Source: Nocardioides sp. J54
Lineage (GTDB): Bacteria > Actinomycetota > Actinomycetes > Propionibacteriales > Nocardioidaceae
NCBI RefSeq assembly: GCF_000519005.1
Contig: NZ_JAER01000013.1
Location: 1-64,000 of the forward strand
DNA length: 64,000 nt
Reading direction: 5' to 3'
Position numbers and translations under genes: made by a program
Shown: positions 24,257 through 32,843 of the stretch, piece by piece
How the letters are laid out: each line of letters begins with the position of its first letter
How positions within the stretch are numbered: position 1 is the stretch's first letter
The notes under the pieces: model-generated
The model's input: the letters and a program-made list of their open reading frames with translations, nothing else
The model's database searches: none
What the model was told of the DNA's origin: nothing

Positions 24257-26224
24257 ATGGCCGACGAGTCCACGACCGCCCTCCCGCCCGCCCTGGAGGT
24301 CGACGTCCCCGCCCTGACCGAGCTGCTCGACGGCCGCTACGCCGACATCCGGCGCACGGTGCGCGAGCTCCTGCCGAGGTACGCCCCGGTCCTCGAGGAC
24401 GCCGAAACCATGCCGCGCGACGAGTTCCGCGAGCGGGTGCGCGACGTCGTCCTGGAGATCGCCGCGGCCGGGGCAGCCGGGATGGGCTTCCCCAAGGAGT
24501 ACGGCGGCGGGGGAGACATCGGCGCCTCCATCGCCGCGTTCGAGACCCTGGCGTACGGCGACCTGTCGGTGCTGGTGAAGGTCGGCGTCCAGTTCGGCCT
24601 GTTCGGCGGCGCGATCCTGCAGCTCGGCACGCAGCGCCACCACGACGCCTACCTCGCCGACATGCTCGCCGGGCGGCTGCTCGGCTGCTTCGCGATGACC
24701 GAGACCGGGCACGGCAGCAACGTGCAGGCCCTCGGCACCGTCGCGACCTACGACCCGGACACCTCCGGGTTCGTCGTCACCACCCCCACGCCGGAGGCCG
24801 GCAAGGACTACATCGGCAACGCCGCGAGGCACGCCCGGCTGGCCGTGGTCTTCGCCCAGCTCGAGGTCGCAGGCGAGCGGCACGGGGTGCACGCGCTCGT
24901 CGTACCGCTGCGCGACGAGGACGGCGCCACGCTGCCCGGGGTGCGGATCGAGGACGACGGCCACAAGATGGGCCTCAGCGGCGTCGACAACGGCCGGATC
25001 TGGTTCGACGGCGTGCGGGTGCCGCGCGAGGCGCTGCTCAACCGGTTCGCCGACGTCACCGAGGACGGCACCTACATCAGCGAGATCGAGAGCGCCGGGC
25101 GCCGCTTCTTCACCATGCTCGGCACCCTCGTCCAGGGCCGGGTCTCGGTCGGCGCCGCCGGGCTGAGCGCCGCGAAGGTCGCGCTGACCATCGCCGTGCG
25201 CTACGCGCTGCGTCGCCGGCAGTTCGAGGCGACGAGCGAGGACAGCGAGGACCTGCTCCTCGACTACGGCCTGCACCAGCGCCGCCTGCTGCCGCTGCTC
25301 GCGCGCTCCTACGCGCTGCACTTCGCCCAGGAGGTGCTGACCGGCGAGCTGCACGACGTCTTCTCCGGCATCGTCACCGACGACGAGTCACGGCAGCGGC
25401 TGGAGTCGCGGGCGGCCGGCACCAAGGCGATCGCGACCTGGCACGCCACCCGCACCATCCAGGAGTGCCGCGAGGCCTGTGGTGGCGCGGGCTACCTGTC
25501 CGTCAACCGGTTCGCGGCACTCAAGGCGGACACCGACGTGTTCACGACCTTCGAGGGCGACAACCACGTCCTGCTCCAGCTCGTCGCCAAGGGCCTGCTG
25601 ACCGACTACGCCAGCGAGTTCGAGGACCTCGACCAGCTCGGCATGGTCCGCTTCGTCGCCGGCCTCGCCGTCGAGACCGTCCTGGAGCGGACCCGCGCCT
25701 TCCAGCTGCTCGAGCAGATCCGCGACCTGCTGCCCGGCGGCAAGGAGGACAGCTGGGACACCGACGCCGGGCTGCTCGACCCGGCGTACCACCTCGCCAT
25801 GTTCCGCTTCCGCGAGGAGCACCTCATCGGCGGCGTGGCCCGCCGGCTCAAGAGCGGCGTCGACGGTGGCGCCAACCCGGGCGAGGTGTTCTCGCAGGTG
25901 CAGGACCACGTCATCGCGGCCGCCCGCGCCCATGTCGACCGGATCGTGCTGGAGGCGTTCGTCGACAAGGTCGCGGCCACCGAGGGGCCGCTGCACGGCG
26001 TCCTCAACGCACTGTGCGACCTCTACGCGCTCACCACCATCGAGGCCGACCGCGGCTGGTTCATGGAGCACGGCCGCCTGACCAGCCAGCGGTCGAAGGC
26101 GATCACCAGCGAGATCGGTGAGCTGTGCCGCCGCATCCGCCCGGTCGCCGGCGACCTCGTCGACGCCTTCGCGGTCCCCGAGGAGCTGCTGCGCGCCCCC
26201 GACCTGATCGGGAAGGACGCCTGA
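24257..26224 (+). CDS. Acyl-CoA oxidase/dehydrogenase family protein (long form)
   Basis: A 655-residue flavoenzyme, some 250 residues longer than ordinary acyl-CoA dehydrogenases. GCFAMTETGHGSNVQALGTVA (about 154) is the characteristic acyl-CoA oxidase flavin-binding stretch, and CREACGGAGYLSVNRFAALK with VFTTFEGDNHVLLQLVAKGLL matches the second oxidase domain containing the catalytic Glu (FEGDN). The C-terminal 200 residues form the extra helical domain of the ACOX family. Whether it uses oxygen or an electron-transfer flavoprotein cannot be told. ATG 24257 is set by a TAGGTT hexamer. The methyltransferase and TetR genes follow with 1-bp spacing or overlap. Confidence 0.87.
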   Translation: MADESTTALPPALEVDVPALTELLDGRYADIRRTVRELLPRYAPVLEDAETMPRDEFRERVRDVVLEIAAAGAAGMGFPKEYGGGGDIGASIAAFETLAYGDLSVLVKVGVQFGLFGGAILQLGTQRHHDAYLADMLAGRLLGCFAMTETGHGSNVQALGTVATYDPDTSGFVVTTPTPEAGKDYIGNAARHARLAVVFAQLEVAGERHGVHALVVPLRDEDGATLPGVRIEDDGHKMGLSGVDNGRIWFDGVRVPREALLNRFADVTEDGTYISEIESAGRRFFTMLGTLVQGRVSVGAAGLSAAKVALTIAVRYALRRRQFEATSEDSEDLLLDYGLHQRRLLPLLARSYALHFAQEVLTGELHDVFSGIVTDDESRQRLESRAAGTKAIATWHATRTIQECREACGGAGYLSVNRFAALKADTDVFTTFEGDNHVLLQLVAKGLLTDYASEFEDLDQLGMVRFVAGLAVETVLERTRAFQLLEQIRDLLPGGKEDSWDTDAGLLDPAYHLAMFRFREEHLIGGVARRLKSGVDGGANPGEVFSQVQDHVIAAARAHVDRIVLEAFVDKVAATEGPLHGVLNALCDLYALTTIEADRGWFMEHGRLTSQRSKAITSEIGELCRRIRPVAGDLVDAFAVPEELLRAPDLIGKDA

Positions 26225-26225
26225 C

Positions 26226-26915
26226 GTGCCCCACCGGTTGCTGCGAGCCGCCGTCGCCAGGGTCCCCGGCCTCGGCGGCTGGTCCGACGACCCGCTGTGG
26301 GCGTCGTTCTACGACTGGACGGTGGAGCACCCCCGCGCCGGCGGCGCGATCTGGCGGGCCGGCATCCAGAGCGACCTGGGCCTGCTCTACCGCGCGGCCG
26401 CCGAGATCGGCCGCCAGCCACCCGGCGCGAAGGTCCTCGACATCCCCTGCGGCGGCGGTGTCGCGCTGCGCGGCCTGCGGCCCGGACAGGGTGTCGAGTA
26501 CGTCGCCGCCGACATCTCGCAGGCGATGCTCGACCGCACCATGGACGCCGCCCGCCAGCGCGGTGTCGACGACCAGGTCCACCCGCAGCTCGCCGACGTC
26601 GGTGACCTGCCGTTCGCGGACGGCTCGTTCGACCTCGTCGTGACCTTCACCGGGCTGCACTGCTTCCCCGACCCGGCCCGTGCGGTCATCGAGCTCGCGC
26701 GGGTGCTGCGACCCGGCGGCGTGCTCACCGGCAGCGCGCTGCTCAACGACCGCCGCCGCTACGCCCCGCTGCGCATCGGCGGCCGGGCCGCGGGCCTGCT
26801 CGGCCCCGGCTGCACCAGCGCGGACCTCGAGGGCTGGCTCGCCGGCCAGGGCGTCGCCGACGTCGTGCTCGAGGTGAGCGGCGCGATCGGCTACTTCCGC
26901 GGGGTCAAGCGCTGA
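26226..26915 (+). CDS. Class I SAM-dependent methyltransferase
   Basis: A 229-residue Rossmann-fold methyltransferase. Motif I is VLDIPCGGGVALRGL (about 68-82), followed by VAADISQAMLDRT and PFADGSFDLVVTFTGLHC, all features of the Methyltransf_11 group. The substrate is unknown. GTG 26226 starts 1 bp after the oxidase stop and its TGA overlaps the TetR ATG, so the three genes form one coupled unit. An N-terminal hydrophobic stretch is absent, so it is cytosolic. Confidence 0.85.
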   Translation: MPHRLLRAAVARVPGLGGWSDDPLWASFYDWTVEHPRAGGAIWRAGIQSDLGLLYRAAAEIGRQPPGAKVLDIPCGGGVALRGLRPGQGVEYVAADISQAMLDRTMDAARQRGVDDQVHPQLADVGDLPFADGSFDLVVTFTGLHCFPDPARAVIELARVLRPGGVLTGSALLNDRRRYAPLRIGGRAAGLLGPGCTSADLEGWLAGQGVADVVLEVSGAIGYFRGVKR

Positions 26916-27520
26916 TGCGTGTCCCCCTGCCACCGCGCCCCTCCCGGCCCCAGCGGGCCCGCCGCCGCTCGGCGCAGGAGCGCAGCGCCGCCGTCTTCGC
27001 GGCCCTGCGCAACCTGCTGATCGAGCAGCCGTGGGGCGACGTCACCCTCGAGGCCGTCGCGCGTGACGCCGGGGTCAGCCGCCAGACCCTCTACAACACC
27101 TTCGGCTCCCGCTACGGCCTCGCCCGGGCCTACACCCTCGCGCTCGCCGACGCGCTGTGCGACGTGATCGCCGAGGCCGTCGCCGAGCACCCCGGCGACC
27201 CGCGCGCCGGGCTGGAGCACGGGCTGCTCGTCTACCTCCAGTCCGCCGCCGACGACCCCCTCATCGGCCGGGTCCGCGAGGGTGACGCCCACCCCGACCT
27301 GGTCCGCATCGTCACCGCCGACGCTGCGCCCCTGCTCGTCCTGGTCACCGGCCGGCTCGAGGAGATGGCCCGCGCGGCCTGGCCGGACGTCGACGACGCC
27401 CGCGCCTTCGCCCGCACCACCGCCCGGCTCGCCGCCAGCTACGTCACCATGCCGCCCGAGGACGACGCCGACCCGGCCGACCTCGCGGCCGAGCTCGCCG
27501 ACGTCCTGGCGCCGCGCTGA
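26915..27520 (+). CDS. TetR-family transcriptional regulator
   Basis: A 201-residue regulator with an N-terminal helix-turn-helix (about 17-65): ERSAAVFAALRNLL, then LEAVARDAGVSRQTLYNTFGSR, the TetR signature. The C-terminal domain is the ligand-binding part. It is the last gene of the oxidase-methyltransferase-TetR unit and probably controls it. An unusual 28-bp perfect palindrome with an extra half-copy lies 50-100 bp downstream of its stop, not upstream, so it is uncertain whether that is its operator. Confidence 0.87.
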   Translation: MRVPLPPRPSRPQRARRRSAQERSAAVFAALRNLLIEQPWGDVTLEAVARDAGVSRQTLYNTFGSRYGLARAYTLALADALCDVIAEAVAEHPGDPRAGLEHGLLVYLQSAADDPLIGRVREGDAHPDLVRIVTADAAPLLVLVTGRLEEMARAAWPDVDDARAFARTTARLAASYVTMPPEDDADPADLAAELADVLAPR

Positions 27521-27568
27521 GCGTCGTACCGACCACGGCGGAGCCGTCCTCGTCGCGGACGTGACGTC

Positions 27569-27622
27569 CGCACTTCCTGACCGTTCCTCGCACTTCCTGA
27601 CCGTTGCAACGGTCAGGAAGCG
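27569..27622. repeat. 28-bp perfect palindrome plus direct repeat
   Basis: CTTCCTGACCGTTG (27593-27606) is followed without spacer by its exact reverse complement (27607-27620). A direct copy of the left part, CGCACTTCCTGACCGTT, occurs 20 bp earlier (27569-27585). It sits between the convergent TetR and ppa genes. Zero loop length argues against a simple terminator and favours a dimeric protein site. Confidence 0.7.
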
Positions 27623-27668
27623 ACGGAATCGCCGCTGAAGAGGTGATTCCCACCCCCGGGTACGACGA

Positions 27669-27696
27669 GAGCCCGGCCGCGTGCGCAGCCGGGCTC
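27669..27696 (-). terminator. Hairpin downstream of ppa
   Basis: Perfect 9-bp arms (GAGCCCGGC and reverse complement) with a 10-nt loop lie about 35 bp after the ppa stop. There is no strong T-tract. Confidence 0.6.
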
Positions 27697-27731
27697 CCAG
27701 AGCTCGTGGTCCGGGCAGGGCCCGGGGAGGA

Positions 27732-28223
27732 TCAGTGGCCCTCGGCCTTGAACCGCTCGAAGGAGGCGACGATCTCGGCCTCGGCGTCGGCGCGGCCGAC
27801 CCAGTCGGCGCCCTCGACGGACTTGCCGGGCTCGAGGTCCTTGTAGACCTCGAAGAAGTGCTGGATCTCGAGCCGGTCGAAGTTCGGCACGTGGTTGATG
27901 TCGCGCAGGTGCTCCATGCGCGGGTCGCCGGCCGGGACGCACAGGACCTTGTCGTCGCCGCCGGCCTCGTCGGTCATCCGGAACATGCCGATGGCGCGGC
28001 ACTTGATGAGGCAGCCGGGGAAGGTCGGCTCCTGCAGCAGGACGAGGGCGTCCAGCGGGTCGCCGTCCTGGCCGAGCGTGTCCTCGATGTAGCCGTAGTC
28101 GGCGGGGTACATGGTCGAGGTGAACAGGAAGCGGTCGAGCCGCATCCGGCCGGTCTCGTGGTCGACCTCGTACTTGTTGCGGCTCCCCTTGGGGATCTCC
28201 ACGAGGACGTCGAACTCCAGCAC
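27732..28223 (-). CDS. ppa: Inorganic pyrophosphatase (family I)
   Basis: A 163-residue soluble enzyme that hydrolyses pyrophosphate to phosphate and pulls biosynthetic reactions forward. The family motifs are [15 protein letters not shown] (about 9-23), [20 protein letters not shown] with the signature aspartates DGDPLD, and the active-site stretch [11 protein letters not shown]. The start is taken as GTG 28223 because GGAGGA lies 5 nt upstream and the resulting length fits actinobacterial PPases; the ATG at 28244 would add seven residues and place that ribosome site inside the gene. Divergent from dacB as in mycobacteria. Confidence 0.93.
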   Translation of the reverse strand: MLEFDVLVEIPKGSRNKYEVDHETGRMRLDRFLFTSTMYPADYGYIEDTLGQDGDPLDALVLLQEPTFPGCLIKCRAIGMFRMTDEAGGDDKVLCVPAGDPRMEHLRDINHVPNFDRLEIQHFFEVYKDLEPGKSVEGADWVGRADAEAEIVASFERFKAEGH

Positions 28224-28318
28224 AGGCTTCCTCCACACACTCATTCGTCGCCCGCGGCGCGGGCCGGCCGGGGCGCCGGTGAACCGTTCCCGGACCTGCC
28301 CCGCGCCGCTGTCCGCAG

Positions 28319-28335
28319 CATTGTCCCGCACAATG
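28319..28335. promoter_or_regulatory. Inverted repeat CATTGT-N5-ACAATG between ppa and dacB
   Basis: A 6-bp inverted repeat with a 5-bp spacer sits in the 176-bp divergent promoter region, about 65 bp from dacB and 95 bp from ppa. The flanking bases extend it partly (TTGTCCCGCACAATGTCC). It could be an operator; no named regulator matches. Confidence 0.3.
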
Positions 28336-28399
28336 TCCCGGAACGCGCAGTCGGGAGCCGATCGTGGGACGGCCCGGGCGCGCACGCAGGAGGAGACAC

Positions 28400-29887
28400 G
28401 TGGGCAGGCGCAGGTCCGGGAACGACGGCGAGGCGCGTCCCGGGCGCGCCCGGAAGGCCGTCGCAGGGGTCCTCGGCGTGGCGCTGCTCGCCGGTGGCGG
28501 GGTCGCCTGGCAGACCGGTGCCGCCGAGGACTGGTGGGACGAGCTGCGCGGCGCGCCGGAGCAGCCCGCCGACCCGGCCGCGGTCGCGCCGCCTCCCGGG
28601 GTCGACGTGCCGGCCGTCGTACGGCCGAAGGTGCTGGCCCAGCCCGCCCGCGCTGCCGGTGCCCTCGACGAGGCGGCCCTGCGCCGCGCGCTGCGCCGGC
28701 TGAACGCCCGGGACCTCGGCAAGCACGTGATCGCCGCCGTCGGCCCCGTGGACGGCACCGGGCTCGCCTACCGCGCCCGCGAGGGCAGCCCGGTGGCGAT
28801 CCCCGCCTCCACGACCAAGGTCGTCACCTCGGCGGCCGCGCTGTTCGTGCTCGGCCCGGACCGCACCTTCGAGACCACCACCGTCCTCGACTCCTCGGGC
28901 CGCACGCCGCGGCTGGTGCTCGTCGGCGGCGGCGACCCCTACCTCACCCGCACCCCGTCCCGCGCTGGCGACGCGGCGAGCCCCACCTTCGACCCCGAGC
29001 GCGCCGACATCCGCACCCTGGCCCGCAGCACCGCCGCCGCCCTGCGCGCCGACGGCGTGCGCACCGTGCGGCTCGGGTACGACGACTCCCTGTTCACCGG
29101 TCCCGCCCTGCACCCACGCTGGCGGCCCGACTACTTCCCCTCCGAGGTCGCGCCGATCAGTGCCCTGTGGGTCGACCAGGCCCGCACGCCCGACCTGACC
29201 ACCAAGGTCCCCGACCCGGCGCCGAGCGCCGCCGCGGAGTTCCGCCGCGAGCTGGTCCGCGCCGGGATCAAGGTGGCCGGCCGCACGACCCGCACCGTCG
29301 CGGGCCCGACGACGACCCCGGTCGCGTCGGTCAGCAGCCCCACCGTCGCGCAGGTCGTTCAGCGGGTCCTCGAGGTCAGCGACAACAACGCCGCCGAGGT
29401 CCTGCTGCGCCACATCGGCATCGCCGACCAGGGCGAGGGCTCTTTCGCCGCGGGCCAGCGCGGGGTCGAGCGGGTGCTGGGCGCCAACGGCATCGACCTC
29501 GGCGACTCCGTCCTGTACGACGGCAGCGGGCTCTCCCGCGACAACCGGCTCGCACCCGAGGTGCTCGTCGAGGTGCTGCGCTGGGCCGCCTCGCCCGACC
29601 ACCCGCAGCTGCGCCCGGTGCTGTCCGGCCTGCCGGTCGCGGGCTACACCGGCTCGCTCACCGACCGGATGGACCACGGACCGGCCGAGGGTCGCGGCCG
29701 GGTGCGCGCCAAGACCGGCACGCTGACCGGGGTCAGCTCGCTGGCCGGCATCGCCGTCGACCGCGACGGCAACCTGATGGCGTTCGCGTTGATGGCCGAC
29801 AAGGTGCGCCCCGACCGCAGCGGCCTGGCCCGGGTGGCGATGGACGATGCCGCGGCCGGCCTCGGCGCCTGCTCCTGCGGCGGCTGA
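28400..29887 (+). CDS. dacB: D-alanyl-D-alanine carboxypeptidase/endopeptidase (PBP4, S13 family)
   Basis: A 495-residue low-molecular-weight penicillin-binding protein that trims peptidoglycan stem peptides. An N-terminal signal anchor is at about 19-40. Active-site motifs are SxxK as STTK (Ser137, Lys140), SxN as [12 protein letters not shown] and KTG in [15 protein letters not shown], all of the S13 family order with a large insert between SxxK and SxN. GTG 28400 is preceded by AGGAGG with 6-nt spacing. The gene order ppa (divergent), dacB, DUF2342, tilS, hpt agrees with M. tuberculosis Rv3628c-Rv3624c. Confidence 0.92.
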   Translation: MGRRRSGNDGEARPGRARKAVAGVLGVALLAGGGVAWQTGAAEDWWDELRGAPEQPADPAAVAPPPGVDVPAVVRPKVLAQPARAAGALDEAALRRALRRLNARDLGKHVIAAVGPVDGTGLAYRAREGSPVAIPASTTKVVTSAAALFVLGPDRTFETTTVLDSSGRTPRLVLVGGGDPYLTRTPSRAGDAASPTFDPERADIRTLARSTAAALRADGVRTVRLGYDDSLFTGPALHPRWRPDYFPSEVAPISALWVDQARTPDLTTKVPDPAPSAAAEFRRELVRAGIKVAGRTTRTVAGPTTTPVASVSSPTVAQVVQRVLEVSDNNAAEVLLRHIGIADQGEGSFAAGQRGVERVLGANGIDLGDSVLYDGSGLSRDNRLAPEVLVEVLRWAASPDHPQLRPVLSGLPVAGYTGSLTDRMDHGPAEGRGRVRAKTGTLTGVSSLAGIAVDRDGNLMAFALMADKVRPDRSGLARVAMDDAAAGLGACSCGG

Positions 29888-29987
29888 CGCCCGGGACGCC
29901 GCCCGGACGCCGCCTGGGGCCCCCTGGGCCTGCCGCGCCCACCCTCCGGACCGGTCCGATCGCGGGGGGCCGCGCCCGGCCCCCGTC

Positions 29988-29993
29988 TACGCT
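29988..29993 (+). promoter_or_regulatory. Leaderless -10 hexamer TACGCT
   Basis: TACGCT ends 6 nt before ATG 30000. Confidence 0.5.
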
Positions 29994-29999
29994 CTCCCC

Positions 30000-31061
30000 A
30001 TGCCCGACCACACGCCCGACCCGAGCGCGGACCTGCCGCCGATGATCGACTGGGGCCTGGCGGTGGCGCTGGGCAGCCGCATCGCGGGGGAGGGCCCCGT
30101 GGTCACCCGCGCCGAGGCCGACGACGCGGTCGCCGAGCTGCGCGCCGGGGCCAACCGCTCCACCGGCCTGGTCCGCGACTTCACCGGCCTCGACGCCCCC
30201 GACGGCACCGCGCCGATCCTCGTGGTCGACCGCCCGGGCTGGGTGCAGGCCAACGCCGAGGGCTTCCAGGTCGCCACGCAGCCGATGGTCGCCAAGCTGG
30301 CCGCCAGCAAGCGCGCCTCCGGGCTCGGGGTGAAGATCGGCTCAAAGGTCACCGGCGCCGAGGTCGGCGGCCTGCTCGGCTTCCTCGCCGGCAAGGTGCT
30401 CGGCCAGTTCGACCCGTTCCACGCCCCGCACGGGCGGCTGCTGCTCGTCGCGCCGAACATCGTCCACGTCGAGCGCGAGCTCGACGTCGACCCGCACGAC
30501 TTCCGGCTCTGGGTCTGCCTGCACGAGGAGACCCACCGTGTGCAGTTCACGGCCGTGCCGTGGATGCGCGAGCACCTCTTCTCCGAGATCGAGGCGATCA
30601 GCGAGACCGTCGACCCCGCCGGCCTGCTCGACGGCGGCGGCGAGCGGCTGCTGGAGGCGGTCAGGTCGGCCCGCTCCGGCGGCAGCATCGTCGACATGTT
30701 CAGCACCCCCGAGCAGCGCGAGGTGCTCGACCGGGTCACCGGGATGATGTCGCTGCTCGAGGGCCACGCGGACGTGGTCATGGACGACGTCGGCCCCACG
30801 GTCATCCCCAGCGTCGCCGACATCCGCCGCAAGTTCACCAAGCGCCGCCAGGGCGTCGGCACCCTCGACCGGCTGCTGCGCCGCCTGCTCGGCCTCGAGG
30901 CCAAGATGGCCCAGTACCGCGACGGCGCCCGCTTCGTGCGCGCCGTCGTCGACAAGGTCGGCATGGAGGAGTTCAACGCCGTCTGGGCCGGTCCGGAGAA
31001 CCTTCCCGGCAAGTCCGAGCTCGCGGACCCGGAGGGCTGGATCCGCCGCGTCCTCGGCTGA
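30000..31061 (+). CDS. DUF2342 zinc-dependent metalloprotease-like protein
   Basis: A 353-residue protein of the DUF2342 family (often called zinc-dependent metalloprotease or F420-biosynthesis-associated protein). The motif LHEETHRVQF (about 176-185) provides HExxH, and the downstream EGHADVVMDD supplies a probable third ligand. There is no signal peptide, so it should act in the cytosol or at the inner membrane face. The role is unknown; the F420 label is a historical association and nothing nearby supports it. ATG 30000 is leaderless by the TACGCT hexamer. It precedes tilS by 10 bp, the conserved actinobacterial order. Confidence 0.85.
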   Translation: MPDHTPDPSADLPPMIDWGLAVALGSRIAGEGPVVTRAEADDAVAELRAGANRSTGLVRDFTGLDAPDGTAPILVVDRPGWVQANAEGFQVATQPMVAKLAASKRASGLGVKIGSKVTGAEVGGLLGFLAGKVLGQFDPFHAPHGRLLLVAPNIVHVERELDVDPHDFRLWVCLHEETHRVQFTAVPWMREHLFSEIEAISETVDPAGLLDGGGERLLEAVRSARSGGSIVDMFSTPEQREVLDRVTGMMSLLEGHADVVMDDVGPTVIPSVADIRRKFTKRRQGVGTLDRLLRRLLGLEAKMAQYRDGARFVRAVVDKVGMEEFNAVWAGPENLPGKSELADPEGWIRRVLG

Positions 31062-31071
31062 GGAGGCGCCG

Positions 31072-32052
31072 ATGGGCCTGCACCCCGCCGTCGCCGCCGT
31101 GCGCCGGGGCGTACGACGCGTCCTCGGTCCGCTCGAGCAGGGCAGCACCGTGCTCGTCGCCTGCTCCGGTGGTGCGGACTCCCTCGCGCTGCTGAGCGCG
31201 ACCGTCTTCGAGGCCCGCCGTCCCGGCCACCGGGTGGTCGGGGTGACCGTCGACCACGGCCTGCAGGACGGGTCGGCGGAGCACGCCGCCCGCGTCGTCG
31301 CCCAGATGGCCGGGCTCGGCGCCGACGAGACCGCCACCGCGCGGGTGCAGGTCGACCCCGGCGGGCTCGGGGTCGAGGCCGCGGCCCGCCGCGCCCGCTA
31401 CGAGGTGCTGGAGCAGGTCCGTGAGCACTTCGGCGCCGCCGTCGTCCTGCTCGGCCACACCCGCGACGACCAGGCCGAGACCGTGCTGCTCGGGCTGGCC
31501 CGCGGCTCCGGCGGCCGCAGCATCGCCGGGATGCGCCGCCGGTTCGACCACTACGCCCGCCCGCTGCTCGACGTGGCCCGCGACGACACCGTCGCCGCCT
31601 GCCTCGCCGAGGGCATCGAGGCGTGGGACGACCCGCACAACCACGACCCCGGGTTCGCCCGGGTCCGGGTGCGCCACCGGGTCCTGCCGGTGCTGGAGGC
31701 CGAGCTCGGGCCCGGTGTCGCGGCGACGCTGGCCCGCACGGCTGACCAGGTCCGCGCCGACGTCGAGGCGCTGGACGCGATCGCGCAGGCGTCGTACGAC
31801 GCGCTGGCGGGTGCCGACGGGCTGCCGGTCGCCGGCCTCCGCGAGCTGCTTCCGGCGGTCGCGACCCGGGTGCTGCGCCTGGCCGCGCTGGCTGCCGGCG
31901 CCCGTGACAGCGAGCTGTTCCACGTCCACGTCACCGCCCTGCACCAGCTCGCGCTGGGCGGGATCAACGGCGAGGTGCAGCTGCCAGGTCACACCACGGC
32001 CTACCGCGAGGACGCCCACCTCCGGTTCCGCGCGACACCTGTGGCAGGCTGA
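31072..32052 (+). CDS. tilS: tRNA(Ile)-lysidine synthase
   Basis: A 326-residue N-type ATP pyrophosphatase that converts C34 of the AUA-reading tRNA(Ile) to lysidine, an essential step. The P-loop is SGGADS (32-37), followed by VDHGLQDGS and LLGHTRDDQAETVLLGLARGSG. The C-terminal part is short, as usual in actinobacteria, without the extra domain of the E. coli enzyme. A GAGGAG ribosome site precedes the ATG. It ends 5 bp before hpt, with which it is coexpressed in many Gram-positive bacteria. Confidence 0.93.
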   Translation: MGLHPAVAAVRRGVRRVLGPLEQGSTVLVACSGGADSLALLSATVFEARRPGHRVVGVTVDHGLQDGSAEHAARVVAQMAGLGADETATARVQVDPGGLGVEAAARRARYEVLEQVREHFGAAVVLLGHTRDDQAETVLLGLARGSGGRSIAGMRRRFDHYARPLLDVARDDTVAACLAEGIEAWDDPHNHDPGFARVRVRHRVLPVLEAELGPGVAATLARTADQVRADVEALDAIAQASYDALAGADGLPVAGLRELLPAVATRVLRLAALAAGARDSELFHVHVTALHQLALGGINGEVQLPGHTTAYREDAHLRFRATPVAG

Positions 32053-32057
32053 CGTCC

Positions 32058-32609
32058 ATGCACGCCAGCGACGTCGCGGACGACCTTGTCGAGGTGCTCT
32101 TCACCGAGGAGCAGATCCAGGCCCGGGTGGCCGAGCTGGCCGCCGAGATCGACCGGGACTACGAGGGCAAGGACCTCGTCATCGTCGGCGTCCTGCGCGG
32201 CGCGGTGATGATCATGGCCGACCTCGCCCGGTCGCTGAAGTCGCACGTCGAGATGGACTGGATGGCCGTGTCGTCGTACGGCTCCGGCACGAAGTCCTCC
32301 GGCGTGGTCCGCATCCTCAAGGACCTCGACGCCGACATCACCAACCGGCACGTGCTGATCGTCGACGAGATCATCGACACCGGCCTCACCCTGTCGTGGC
32401 TGACCTCCAGCCTGCGCTCGCGCGGCCCGGCCAGCGTCGAGATCGCCACCCTGCTGCGCAAGCCCGAGGCGCTGCAGATGCCGGTCACGGCCCGGTACGT
32501 CGGCTGGGACATCCCCAACGAGTTCGTCGTCGGCTACGGCCTCGACTACCGCGAGCGCTACCGCAACCTGCGCGACATCGGCACCCTCTCGCCGGCCGTC
32601 TACTCCTGA
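32058..32609 (+). CDS. hpt: Hypoxanthine phosphoribosyltransferase
   Basis: A 183-residue purine salvage enzyme making IMP/GMP from hypoxanthine or guanine and PRPP. The PRPP-binding motif is VLIVDEIIDTGLTLSWL (about 96-112), the flexible loop contains SSYGSGTKSSG and the base-binding end is VGWDIPNEFVVGYGLDYRERYRNL. The length is standard. It follows tilS by 5 bp. A hairpin at 32726 separates it from ftsH. Confidence 0.95.
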   Translation: MHASDVADDLVEVLFTEEQIQARVAELAAEIDRDYEGKDLVIVGVLRGAVMIMADLARSLKSHVEMDWMAVSSYGSGTKSSGVVRILKDLDADITNRHVLIVDEIIDTGLTLSWLTSSLRSRGPASVEIATLLRKPEALQMPVTARYVGWDIPNEFVVGYGLDYRERYRNLRDIGTLSPAVYS

Positions 32610-32843
32610 CGCCTGCTCCTGACCCGGCGGGGCCAGCCACGGCCCCGGAACCCCGACCCGACCCCCGCGCACACCTGCTGCGACCCCGCGGAACTCCACG
32701 CCGGCGCCACCCGTTGTCGTCCGCGGGAGCCCCCGAACGGGGGCTCCGCTGGCTCCGGTCACCATGGACCGGACAGAATGGGTGCGTGGGCGGCGTGTAC
32801 CGTCGACTGATCCTGTCGTGGAGTGTGGGGAGCGGGTAAGTAC
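32610..32843. other. hpt-ftsH intergenic region with hairpin and promoter
   Basis: No gene is seen in these 234 bp. A perfect hairpin, GGAGCCCCC-GAAC-GGGGGCTCC at 32726-32747, can end the hpt transcript. A TACCGT hexamer at 32798-32803 is a candidate -10 for ftsH and would give a leader of about 35 nt. Confidence 0.5.
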
